The position numbers and the translations under genes were made by a program. A DNA stretch of 7,857 nt. Source: JBHHYR01 sp046757585. Lineage in GTDB: Bacteria; Desulfobacterota; Binatia; HRBIN30. Location of the stretch: contig JBHHYR010000194.1 of assembly GCA_046757585.1 (NCBI GenBank), positions 1 through 7,857 of the forward strand. Reading direction: 5' to 3'. Positions 1 to 6,438 of this stretch are shown here, in pieces (position 1 is the stretch's first letter; each line of letters opens with the position of its first letter). Below the pieces are notes generated by a model, which was not told the DNA's origin, did no database searches, and saw only the letters and a list, made by a program, of their open reading frames with translations.

Positions 1-705
1 CCACGCTCGCTGCAACAACGCCCCCCGCCGCTGCTCGTCCTGCCGCAGTCGGCACGCCCGCAACTCCTTTGCCGCATAGGATAGCAACGCCAGCGCCGTG
101 AACGGCACCAGAAAGGCCGCGGGCGTCTTGGTGAGGAGCGACAGGCCGCCAACGAAACCGGACCACAGCAGGTACCGGCGCTTCCTGGTCTGCAGGCCGA
201 GCAACAGCAGCAGCGCCGAGAGCAGCATGAATTCGCTCAGCAGCCCATCCACGTGAAATCGGCGGCTCTGCGCCAGGGTAAAGGGAGCGAAGGTCATAAA
301 CCCACCTGCAACCAAGGCGATCCGCCAGCCGGCAAGCAGGCGCAAGACCAAGACGCTGGCGATGATCAACCCGGCCAGGGCGAGGGACAGGCCCATTACC
401 CCTGCCGCCATCCGCCGCCCGCGCGGGGTCGCGAAGGGGAAGTTGGCCCAGTTGAAACACGCCGCAGCAGGCGTCCCTGCCGCGGCGTCGTACAGTCGCA
501 ACGCAAGGCCGCCGATGGCCATGGTGGTAAAGCCGGGATGGTACGACTGGTACGTGCCGAACCAGTCGCGAGCGTCGAACGCGCGGTTGAAAGCCCGTGC
601 TCGCGCCATCCACTGGACGGGCCGCGAGATGGGGTGGTAAGCTCGCGTGAAGAATGCGGCGAGAAACAAGCCGACCAGCAGGCCGAGCCAGCGTGACCGT
701 GTCAT
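1..705 (-). CDS. GT39/PMT-like polytopic membrane glycosyltransferase, N-terminal part (C-terminus beyond window)
   Basis: Reading from ATG at 705 gives 235 uninterrupted residues that run off the left edge. Hydrophobic segments lie near residues 5-20, 101-123, 128-145, 155-171, 178-191 and 196-210, the pattern of GT-C fold transferases that use a polyprenyl-phosphate sugar donor and act on the outer face of the inner membrane. Family-like motifs are YHPGFTTM (55-62) after the first helix, RRFHVDG (148-154) and a GLSLLTKTPA stretch (187-196), which resembles the 'GLa.LTK.pa' of dolichyl-phosphate-mannose-type transferases. The acidic pair usually found early in the first outside loop is not evident; that stretch reads SRPVQW (27-32). 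An AAGGA lies about 12 bases before the ATG, a weak ribosome site. The gene diverges from the sulfatase-fold gene. The fold class is well supported; sugar and acceptor are unknown. It could also be filed under the broader ArnT/GT83 group. Confidence 0.8.
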   Translation of the reverse strand, partial: MTRSRWLGLLVGLFLAAFFTRAYHPISRPVQWMARARAFNRAFDARDWFGTYQSYHPGFTTMAIGGLALRLYDAAAGTPAAACFNWANFPFATPRGRRMAAGVMGLSLALAGLIIASVLVLRLLAGWRIALVAGGFMTFAPFTLAQSRRFHVDGLLSEFMLLSALLLLLGLQTRKRRYLLWSGFVGGLSLLTKTPAAFLVPFTALALLSYAAKELRACRLRQDEQRRGALLQRAW

Positions 706-888
706 GCCGTCACGGCTTCCTTGTCTCAAGGCTCTGCACGATCATGGAGGGGACGCTGCGCCCCAAACAACACCCTAAAACTGGTCGAAAGACAAGTTGG
801 CAACTGTGCACGGTGCTATGTTCGCCTGCCAGTACGCCCCCTGTGCAAGGGTAACAGCAAGGCGCAGGCCTTCTGCTAACGAATACCA
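706..888. promoter_or_regulatory. Divergent intergenic region between the GT39-like and sulfatase-fold genes
   Basis: These 183 bases separate two diverging starts, so promoters for both should lie here. No convincing sigma70 pair is visible. The best candidate toward the sulfatase-fold gene, TTGGCA (797-802) and TATGTT (817-822), is only 14 bases apart. Small dyads are frequent: GCCGT-C-ACGGC (706-716, directly against the GT39-like start codon), CCTTG-TCT-CAAGG (719-731), a bulged GGGG/CCCC hairpin (749-764) and AGTTG-G-CAACT (795-805). No credible protein is encoded; reading frames across it show no recognisable family. Confidence 0.5.
795..805. promoter_or_regulatory. Small dyad, possible operator
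   Basis: AGTTG and CAACT are exact inverse complements around a central G. With one bulged base the match extends to ACA(A)GTTG/CAACTGT. It lies 84 to 94 bases before the sulfatase-fold start and overlaps a possible -35 sequence (TTGGCA, 797-802). Position in a divergent intergenic region is the only reason to suspect regulator binding; an arm of five bases can arise by chance. Confidence 0.15.
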
Positions 889-2334
889 ATGGCGACGATT
901 CGAACGACTCTTGCACGCGCCTCAAGTACCGTCGTGCTGGCCGTCATCTGCATCGCAGTGACCGCCAGCGCGACACTCTGGTGGTGGTTGGCGAGGCCGC
1001 CCGCCCCAGCGCTGGCCGTGCCGGACGTGATCGTGCTGGTCACCATGGATGCGCTCCGCGCTGACCATCTCGGCTGTTACGGCTATCCCCGCCACACGTC
1101 GCCGTTCATTGATCGGTTCTTACGTACCGGGGTCAGATTCAGTAAGGCGTTCGCCCCGATGGCAACGACGGCCCCATCGCACGCGTCCTTGTTCACGTCG
1201 CTGTACCCGCTGCAACATAACGTCCGCAAGAATGGTCATGTGTTGGACGACTCGTTCCTCACCATGGCGGAGTCCCTACGAGCGATCGGGTACGTCACCG
1301 CGGCGTTCGTCAGTACCGACAAGCACTTCAAAGCGGGCAACATGCAACAAGGCTTCGACGTTTTCGACGAACCGCCGGAAACTGTAGGAAAGTACCGGAT
1401 CGGTGAGCACACCGTGGCGCAGGCCATTGCGTGGCTGAGCGAGCGGCCCGCTCGTGGCCGCTTCTTCCTCTGGGTGCACTTGTTCGACGCGCATGTACCC
1501 TACAATCCGGCCCATCGGTTTCCGAACGCCTCGCCTGAAGCCGGCCAGCGATTGCTCCGCTTCGTCATCGAGCAGCAACACGTTGATTTCGGGTTCTTCC
1601 ACCGCGACGGCCACAAGTTGTTGGCGCTCATGGACGCCTACGACGGCGAAGTCGCCGCCGTCGACCGGGCGGTCCAGCGGTTATTCCGGCACATCGAGAC
1701 CGAGTTTCCCACGAGCAAGAGCTTCTGGATCATCACCAGCGACCACGGCGAGGGACTGGGAAATCATCGCTGGCTGGATCACGGCAAGATGATCTACAAT
1801 GAACAAATTCGGATCCCACTGATGCTGCACTTCCCTTCCGGCGCATTTGCGGGTCGCGTCGTGGACCGGGTCGTCGAGAACGTGGACATCTTCCCCACTG
1901 TCGCAGCGCTCACGGGTGAAAGCTTGGATGGCCAGGTCCCGGCCATCCAAGGTACTTCCATAGTTCCACTTCTTCTGAACTCTCATGACAAGCTTCCGCC
2001 CCGGTACGCGTTTGCGCAACGAAGGGACTTCGACAAGCGGCCGAGGCGGATCATCCCGGAGAGAACCGTGTACGAATCCGGCAAGAAATACGCGCTCCAG
2101 GACGGACGGTACAAGTACATCTTACGAACCGCGGCGACCGACGAGTTCTTTCACGTCGAAGACGATCCGTACGAGGTGACGAACTTAATTGGCTCCCCTT
2201 CCGCGGGAAGGGACCGCTTGAGGAATGCCTTGCTGGCAAAGATCGACGAGTTGAAACGAGGTGTGACCCGAACCCCCAAATCGGTCGATGCGAGAACCAA
2301 AGAAAGGCTCCGCGCTCTCGGCTACGTCGAATGA
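889..2334 (+). CDS. Sulfatase-fold (alkaline phosphatase superfamily) protein with Thr at the nucleophile position
   Basis: A 481-residue protein with an N-terminal hydrophobic segment (about 12-34) followed by APALA, so it is exported or membrane-anchored with an outside catalytic domain. Sulfatase-fold landmarks in order: VTMDALRADHLGCYGY (51-66, metal ligands D54 and D59), TAPSHASLFTSLYP (94-107), FFLWVHLFDAHVPY (192-205), TSDHGEGLG (283-291, metal ligands D285 and H286) and DHGKMIYNEQIRIPL (297-311). The tail LRALGYVE is common in this subgroup. The sulfatase signature C/S-x-P-S-R reads T94-A-P-S-H98, and the usual GKWHLG motif is replaced by STDKHFKAG (142-150). Formylglycine is made from Cys or Ser, so a classical sulfatase mechanism is unlikely; a Thr nucleophile is known in phosphodiesterases and phosphotransferases of the same superfamily. 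ATG 889 is the only sensible start, since an in-frame stop lies at 877-879. The ribosome site is weak. It converges with the glycan operon. Substrate unknown. Confidence 0.85.
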   Translation: MATIRTTLARASSTVVLAVICIAVTASATLWWWLARPPAPALAVPDVIVLVTMDALRADHLGCYGYPRHTSPFIDRFLRTGVRFSKAFAPMATTAPSHASLFTSLYPLQHNVRKNGHVLDDSFLTMAESLRAIGYVTAAFVSTDKHFKAGNMQQGFDVFDEPPETVGKYRIGEHTVAQAIAWLSERPARGRFFLWVHLFDAHVPYNPAHRFPNASPEAGQRLLRFVIEQQHVDFGFFHRDGHKLLALMDAYDGEVAAVDRAVQRLFRHIETEFPTSKSFWIITSDHGEGLGNHRWLDHGKMIYNEQIRIPLMLHFPSGAFAGRVVDRVVENVDIFPTVAALTGESLDGQVPAIQGTSIVPLLLNSHDKLPPRYAFAQRRDFDKRPRRIIPERTVYESGKKYALQDGRYKYILRTAATDEFFHVEDDPYEVTNLIGSPSAGRDRLRNALLAKIDELKRGVTRTPKSVDARTKERLRALGYVE

Positions 2335-2347
2335 GGCCTCACACGTC

Positions 2348-3019
2348 TCACTCTCTGTGCGCTGTCAGAATGGGCCGCACAAGACGTCCCCATCGCCGCA
2401 CCGCCAGATAGCCATCGAGTCGCCCGCTCAGGAGGCGTTCGAAAGTATGCACCGATCGGACGTAATACATGTCGACGCGTGGTAGGCTGTGGGAGCCGTC
2501 GGGCCCTGCCCGTCGGAGGACGGTCGTACACGCGGTGTGGAACTCTCGCCGTACGATCGCACTGGACGCCGGACTGACCCGGCCGAACGGATACGCGAAG
2601 CTCTCAACCGGCTGCTGTAAACGGCTCTCGATATCCGCTCGGCAGGTGACGATCTCCTCCTTCGCTGCCGCTGCCGACAGTCGTTGCAGGTCCGGATGCG
2701 TGCGCGTGTGCGCGCCGACTTCCATGCCAGCCGCCGACAGCTCCGCAACCTGTTCCCAGCTGAGCATCGGCTGGGTGCCGAGTCCGGCTGGTGGCGGCGC
2801 CCAGTCGTTCCGGCCGCCTACGTGACCAGTGACGAGGAACACCGTGGCCGTGAAGCCGTGCTGGGCCAGCGCCGGCACCGCCACGTCGAAGACGTTTGCA
2901 TAGCCATCGTCGAACGTCAGCACGGCGCATCTCGTGGGCCACGACCCATGAGCCTCCCGGTGGCTCACCGCCTCGCGCAGCGAGATGCCTCGAAAACCGC
3001 GGTCGGCAAGAGCGCGCAT
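2348..3019 (-). CDS. NodB-type polysaccharide deacetylase, frame downstream of an in-frame amber codon
   Basis: A 223-residue product from the ATG at 3019. It carries all core motifs of the metal-dependent carbohydrate esterase 4 (NodB homology) domain: TFDDG (35-39, catalytic and metal-binding Asp), HTRTHPDL (104-111, metal-binding His104 and His108) and a YPFG turn (143-146). The family removes N- or O-acetyl groups from glycans, here probably the polymer built by the adjacent transferases. The homology clearly begins 29 codons earlier, at ATG 3106, where the residues LTYHSLD match the first strand typical of this group; a TAG at 3022-3020 interrupts it. The ATG at 3019 directly follows that stop and has no clear Shine-Dalgarno, so this product would arise by re-initiation, or the gene is a recent pseudogene. 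It is last in the minus-strand series, 12 bases after the upstream GT2 gene (measured from ATG 3106), and its stop lies 13 bases from that of the converging sulfatase-fold gene. Confidence 0.85.
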   Translation of the reverse strand: MRALADRGFRGISLREAVSHREAHGSWPTRCAVLTFDDGYANVFDVAVPALAQHGFTATVFLVTGHVGGRNDWAPPPAGLGTQPMLSWEQVAELSAAGMEVGAHTRTHPDLQRLSAAAAKEEIVTCRADIESRLQQPVESFAYPFGRVSPASSAIVRREFHTACTTVLRRAGPDGSHSLPRVDMYYVRSVHTFERLLSGRLDGYLAVRRWGRLVRPILTAHRE

Positions 3020-3106
3020 CTACTGGACAAGAGCCTGCGGCGCGACCGAGACGACCGAGCCGCTCGCATCGAGGGAATGGTAGGTGAGGATCGCAATGGA
3101 TCGCAT
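3020..3106 (-). pseudogene. 5' part of the deacetylase gene, cut off by an in-frame TAG
   Basis: ATG 3106 opens a 28-codon stretch reading MRSIAILTYHSLD and ending ALVQ, then TAG at 3022-3020, then the remaining deacetylase in the same frame. The full frame 3106-2348 is exactly 253 codons, so no frameshift is involved. Deacetylases of this type, as remembered, have a Gln-Met pair at this point (F..QM..L...GF), so the simplest history is one C-to-T change, CAG to TAG. A sequencing error, a true nonsense mutation or amber readthrough would all look like this. Confidence 0.75.
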
Positions 3107-3118
3107 GGCCCCGCGTGG

Positions 3119-4084
3119 TCAGCCGGCGCGCCGCGGTGCAGCACTCCGGCCCGTCACATACCCGACGAGCTCGCCAAAGGACCACCAGGTTTCGAGCAGC
3201 ACGACGAGCGGCATGCAGAGCAGCAAGCGATCCAGATGCCGTCCTCTGCGCAACCCCTGTGACAGGACCCGCCAAGACAGGACGGCAGGAAGCAGCAGCG
3301 CGAGCCCGGCGAAGCGCCCACGCCGCGCGCGCGTCGTCTGCGCCACCCGGCTTCCGGCGAAGGACCGCCCCCAGACGTAGCGCTCGCGTAGCGCTGGCCA
3401 CAGCCGCAGATCACGCCGGGTCTGGTAGACAATCATGCGCGGCTCCAGCCGGAGCATCGCACCACGCCGCTGCAATTCCCCGTTCACCACCGTCTCGTGA
3501 AAGGCCTCCCGCCACAACTCCTCCACGCTCGCGAGCGCGTCGCGTTTGTATGCCACGTTACTGTCGCTGACGGACGCTACCGGGCCCTGCGGCACCGGGT
3601 TCTGGTAGCGGCCGAAGTCGCAATAGTAGACCGCCCAGTTCAAGGGGCGGTCCACGCCGTTCTCGATGGCACCCCCGACGGCCGCATCCGGCCCTTCGTG
3701 CGCTGCCAGAAGCGCGGAACACCAGTCCGATGAGGCGGTTCCGTGATCCTCCAACATGGCGATGATGCGCCCCCGCGCGCGGCGCAATCCGATGGCGCGT
3801 AAGATGTCGTGATGCTCGCGGCTGAAGCTTCCGAACCGTTCGGCATCCACCTGTGCGCGCGCATCCACGAAGTCGACCCATGGAAATCGATGCGCCAGCT
3901 CTGCAACGCCATCGAGTCGAGCGTCGTAGGGAACGATGCACTCCACGCGGCACCCTACGGCACTGGCCTGTAGTGCCTCCAGGCACCCGCGCAGCACGTC
4001 ACACCCTCCCGAGATGACGGCAATCACCACGGACAGTTCCGGTCGATTGGCCGGCGACTCCGGTGCCGCTGCGTTCCCGACCAT
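3119..4084 (-). CDS. GT2 family glycosyltransferase with C-terminal membrane region (paralogue of the gene before it)
   Basis: A 321-residue protein. The GT-A nucleotide-sugar domain starts at LSVVIAV (17-23). The position usually holding DxD/DDD reads LEDHG (111-115). GGAIENG (137-143), LNWAVYY (148-154), the acceptor-side stretch ELWREAFHETVVNGEL (189-204) and RSFAGSR (240-246) follow. Hydrophobic segments at about 259-275 and 285-305 anchor it to the membrane with the catalytic domain in the cytoplasm. It is clearly related to the product of 4980-4084, sharing the order and spacing of NWAVYY/DWAVYF, FAGxR and a final GEx(V/I)G(Y/F). Its last residues (TGRSAAPRRAG) lack the GPGxSL ending seen in the paralogue. 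The ATG at 4084 overlaps the upstream TGA by one base (TGATG), implying translational coupling; a GTG one codon earlier (4087) is the alternative start. Sugar donor and acceptor are unknown. Confidence 0.85.
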   Translation of the reverse strand: MVGNAAAPESPANRPELSVVIAVISGGCDVLRGCLEALQASAVGCRVECIVPYDARLDGVAELAHRFPWVDFVDARAQVDAERFGSFSREHHDILRAIGLRRARGRIIAMLEDHGTASSDWCSALLAAHEGPDAAVGGAIENGVDRPLNWAVYYCDFGRYQNPVPQGPVASVSDSNVAYKRDALASVEELWREAFHETVVNGELQRRGAMLRLEPRMIVYQTRRDLRLWPALRERYVWGRSFAGSRVAQTTRARRGRFAGLALLLPAVLSWRVLSQGLRRGRHLDRLLLCMPLVVLLETWWSFGELVGYVTGRSAAPRRAG

Positions 4085-4980
4085 CACTCGATCTTCGACA
4101 AGCTATCGCCGGGACCCCACAGAAACCCGATCCATTCTCCGAAGACGTAGGTCACGGTGATCGGGATCATGTAGGGGAGTGCGCAGATGAACTTGCGGAC
4201 GCGATGGCGCTTCGCGACCACGCGCGCTGCCGTGCGCGCCAAGAGCAACGGCGCGAGGAACGGCGCCAAGAACACGTACGCAATCCGGAACCCGCGTGAC
4301 ACGTGCGCCCGGCGGATTCCGGCGAAGGCGCGGCTGAACAGGAAACGCTGCCGCAGATAATAGCGGAAGCCGAACGGCCCCTCGTGGTAGACGACCAGGT
4401 CCGGCTCCAGCCGGAACCGTTCTCCGGCTGCCAGCAAGGCGTGGTTCAAGCCGGCCTCCCAGTACCCGCTCCCCGCAGCCGGCAGGTGGGCGAGCAGCAG
4501 GTCGCGTCGGTAGACACAATTCGCAGCACAGACGTCGGCCGTGTCGCCCCGTTTCACCGGCGGCATGTAATTGTTGTACTCGGTGAAGTACACGGCCCAG
4601 TCCATCAGGCGCTCGTAATTCGCGTCTTCGACCGGCCCACCGAGCACGGCCAGGGGATCGCGAACGCAACGCAGGATCGTGGGAACCCAGTCGTGCCGCG
4701 CCACGCAGTGCTCTTCGATGATGGCGACGTGGTCCGCCCGCGCCAGCGCGATCCCGTGGCGGCGCAAGTCCGGTACACTTTCAGCCGGGGGGCGGTCAAC
4801 GAGTCTGACCCACGGAAAGTCGCGCACGATAGCAGCGGCCACCTCGCCTCCGACGCGATCGATGACGATGCACTCGACGTCGTGCTGAGTGCGTTGCGGC
4901 TCGAGCGATGCCAGGCAGCGCGTGACGAACCGCAAGCCAGCGCCGGAGGCAATCACGATCGACAGTTGTGGCGTGGACAT
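4084..4980 (-). CDS. GT2 family glycosyltransferase with C-terminal membrane region
   Basis: A 298-residue protein starting MSTPQLSIVIAS. The frame is open further upstream to 5193, but that part overlaps the GT4 gene in another frame and shows no homology, so ATG 4980 is chosen; GAGG lies two bases before it. The GT-A domain includes LSIVIAS (6-12), IIEEHC (87-92) where DxD is usual, LGGPVED (113-119), MDWAVYF (126-132) and a WEAGLNHALLAAGE stretch (174-187). FSRAFAGIRRA (215-225) precedes hydrophobic stretches at about 232-250 and 264-285, and the protein ends GEWIGFLWGPGDSLSKIE, a C-terminal signature of this membrane-associated GT2 subgroup as I recall it. It lies 20 bases after the GT4 stop and overlaps the next GT2 start by one base. 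It probably transfers a hexose-type residue to a lipid-linked glycan on the cytoplasmic face; specificity cannot be read from the sequence. Confidence 0.87.
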   Translation of the reverse strand: MSTPQLSIVIASGAGLRFVTRCLASLEPQRTQHDVECIVIDRVGGEVAAAIVRDFPWVRLVDRPPAESVPDLRRHGIALARADHVAIIEEHCVARHDWVPTILRCVRDPLAVLGGPVEDANYERLMDWAVYFTEYNNYMPPVKRGDTADVCAANCVYRRDLLLAHLPAAGSGYWEAGLNHALLAAGERFRLEPDLVVYHEGPFGFRYYLRQRFLFSRAFAGIRRAHVSRGFRIAYVFLAPFLAPLLLARTAARVVAKRHRVRKFICALPYMIPITVTYVFGEWIGFLWGPGDSLSKIE

Positions 4981-5000
4981 TGCCTCGGCTGCAATTGCAG

Positions 5001-6302
5001 TCAGCGCCTCACGCTTCCCCGCGCAAAGAAGACCGGCCGGCCCGCCAGGACCGACTGGCTCACTGACACGCTCGGCGGGCGAAGGGGATCGCCCGCCTGC
5101 TTGCGCGCGAGCAACTCCCTTACAACGGCCAGGTAATGGTTCACGAAAGCAGGCTCGGCAAATTCCGTCTCGTAGGCAGCACGCCCCTCGCATCCCAAGC
5201 GGGCACGCAACGACGGATCCGCACGTAACGCCTCGATCGCAGCGCGCAGCTCCTCTGCGGTGCGATAGGCCAGGCCTCCACCGTGAACACGGAGAATCTC
5301 AGCTAGGGAGCTTTGTGCGTGGGCAATCACCGGCGTGCTGGCGGAAAACGACTCCGCGACGATCAGACCGAAGGTCTCATAGGAAAGTGACGGCACCAAG
5401 GTGCCCAGGGCCTGGCGATAGAGCGCCTGGAGACCACGCGGGGCCACGCGTCCCAGAAATTTGATGTTCGCCGCGCCGGCAGCGAGCGATCGCAGCTGGC
5501 CTTCGAAGTTACCCGTGCCTGCGATCAGCAGGTCGACCTCACTGAGCCTGCGGAAGACCGGAATGATCACTTGCACGCCCTTGATCTTCTCCAATCGCCC
5601 CGTGAACAGAAAGTAGGGCCGCCCGTTGTCCAGGGCCGGGTCGGCTGGAGCCGCAACGGGCTCAGGATGGAACAGCGGCAGCTGGATCATCGTGCCGCGC
5701 AGCCCCCGCTCTTGATGCATACGGATGGTGAACACACTGGGCCCCAAGAAGGCGTCGATATGGCGCGTCGCGCGCTGCACGAGGCCGGTGTACCGCCAGA
5801 GCTGGGGTGGGCGCCCTCCCGCAACGGTGCAGCGGATGCATGTCGGTTTGGTACAGACCTCGCGATCGAACCGCCACAGTACATGCATGGGACATACGAG
5901 CCAGTGGTCGATGAGCGTGCACAGTTTCAGGCCCCGGCCGGAGCGGAAGGCTGCGGGTCCCCCGAGCAGGGAAACGTTGTTGTAGTGGATCACGTCGTAC
6001 GTCCCCTCGTCGAGCCACTTCCGGAGCCGGGCGGCCTGCAGGACGGGATGGCCGGTCTGCTGGACTGCCAGCAACCCGAGCTTGCCAAGCGGGGCGCGCA
6101 CGCCGTGAACCTTGACGGCCGGATGGTCCGTGTACGGTTCCGTCGGGCGGTGGCCCGCCAGCATTTCGTATGCCGAGGGACTGTGGAGCACCGTGACGTC
6201 GTGCCCGCGCCGCGCCAAGCTATTGGCCAGGCGATGCGCGTAAATGCCATCACCGCCGAAGTTGAACGGCGGGTAAAACGTGCTGACGATACAGAAGCGC
6301 AC
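5001..6302 (-). CDS. GT4 family glycosyltransferase (GT-B fold)
   Basis: From GTG 6302 the protein has 433 residues. The N-terminal acceptor domain opens VRFCIVSTFYPP with GGDGIYAHRLANSLARRGH (16-34), the usual glycine loop and helix of GT4 retaining transferases. The C-terminal donor domain has FTGRLEKIKG (233-242), AGTG (261-264) and the E-x7-E motif YETFGLIVAES (308-318, E309 and E317). Between the domains four Cys sit in CPMHVLW...C....C..C form (C137, C150, C155, C158), a possible metal site seen, to my memory, in relatives. The frame is open to an ATG at 6425 with a good GGGAGG five bases before it, but the extra 41 residues come mostly from a palindromic repeat element and look artefactual (IPLSPPLSKGE), so GTG 6302 is preferred with moderate confidence. 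It heads the tight run GT4-GT2-GT2-deacetylase and probably makes a cytoplasmic glycan linkage. Confidence 0.85.
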   Translation of the reverse strand: MRFCIVSTFYPPFNFGGDGIYAHRLANSLARRGHDVTVLHSPSAYEMLAGHRPTEPYTDHPAVKVHGVRAPLGKLGLLAVQQTGHPVLQAARLRKWLDEGTYDVIHYNNVSLLGGPAAFRSGRGLKLCTLIDHWLVCPMHVLWRFDREVCTKPTCIRCTVAGGRPPQLWRYTGLVQRATRHIDAFLGPSVFTIRMHQERGLRGTMIQLPLFHPEPVAAPADPALDNGRPYFLFTGRLEKIKGVQVIIPVFRRLSEVDLLIAGTGNFEGQLRSLAAGAANIKFLGRVAPRGLQALYRQALGTLVPSLSYETFGLIVAESFSASTPVIAHAQSSLAEILRVHGGGLAYRTAEELRAAIEALRADPSLRARLGCEGRAAYETEFAEPAFVNHYLAVVRELLARKQAGDPLRPPSVSVSQSVLAGRPVFFARGSVRR

Positions 6303-6337
6303 GGCGGTACCGTTGTGGCGTGACTGCGTGTGCTCGC

Positions 6338-6356
6338 TAACCTCGATCCGAAGATA
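6338..6356 (+). repeat. Left terminal inverted repeat (with TA)
   Basis: This arm matches the inverse complement of 6518-6536 at 17 of 19 positions, including an unbroken 12-base core (GATCCGAAGATA here). The mismatches are both transitions, consistent with ageing of a once-perfect pair. Confidence 0.7.
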
Positions 6357-6379
6357 CGAGCGGGCCGTTATCGCTGCCT

Positions 6380-6398
6380 CCCCCTTTGACAAAGGGGG
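6380..6398. repeat. Perfect hairpin CCCCCTTT-GAC-AAAGGGGG
   Basis: Eight-base exact arms around a three-base loop, followed by ACTGAGGGGGATTTT. Read on the minus strand this becomes AAAATCCCCCTCAGTCCCCC, a form of C-rich palindromic intergenic repeat that recurs in many bacterial genomes and is often mis-translated as 'IPLSPPLSKGE'. There is no T-run directly after the stem on either strand, so it is not a typical intrinsic terminator, though it could stall polymerase or protect RNA ends. Confidence 0.75.
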
Positions 6399-6438
6399 AC
6401 TGAGGGGGATTTTGCGACGCGCCATGAAATCCTCCCTG

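Noticed and set aside
253..696. Plus-strand 147-codon frame at the left end
   Set aside because: It is antisense to the GT39-like gene, low in hydrophobic residues and without any motif, whereas the minus strand encodes a coherent membrane protein.
797..822. Sigma70-like promoter TTGGCA...TATGTT
   Set aside because: The spacer is only 14 bases, too short for a normal promoter, and neither box is a strong match.
2332..2341. Perfect palindrome TGAGGCCTCA containing the sulfatase-fold stop codon
   Set aside because: It has no loop and no T-run, and five-base arms are expected by chance in a GC-rich window; not a terminator.
2684..3262. Plus-strand 192-codon frame opposite the deacetylase and GT2 genes
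   Set aside because: It is composed of Arg/Pro/Ala-rich sequence without family motifs and lies antisense to well-supported genes; a frame shadow of GC-rich DNA.
4981..5193. 71-residue upstream extension of the first GT2 gene
   Set aside because: It overlaps the end of the GT4 gene in another frame, shows no glycosyltransferase sequence, and a good start (MSTPQLSIVIAS) lies at 4980.
6303..6425. N-terminal 41-residue extension of the GT4 gene from ATG 6425
   Set aside because: Most of it is the translation of a palindromic repeat element, and recognisable GT4 sequence begins only at VRFCIVS. It is kept as an alternative start and discussed as a finding.
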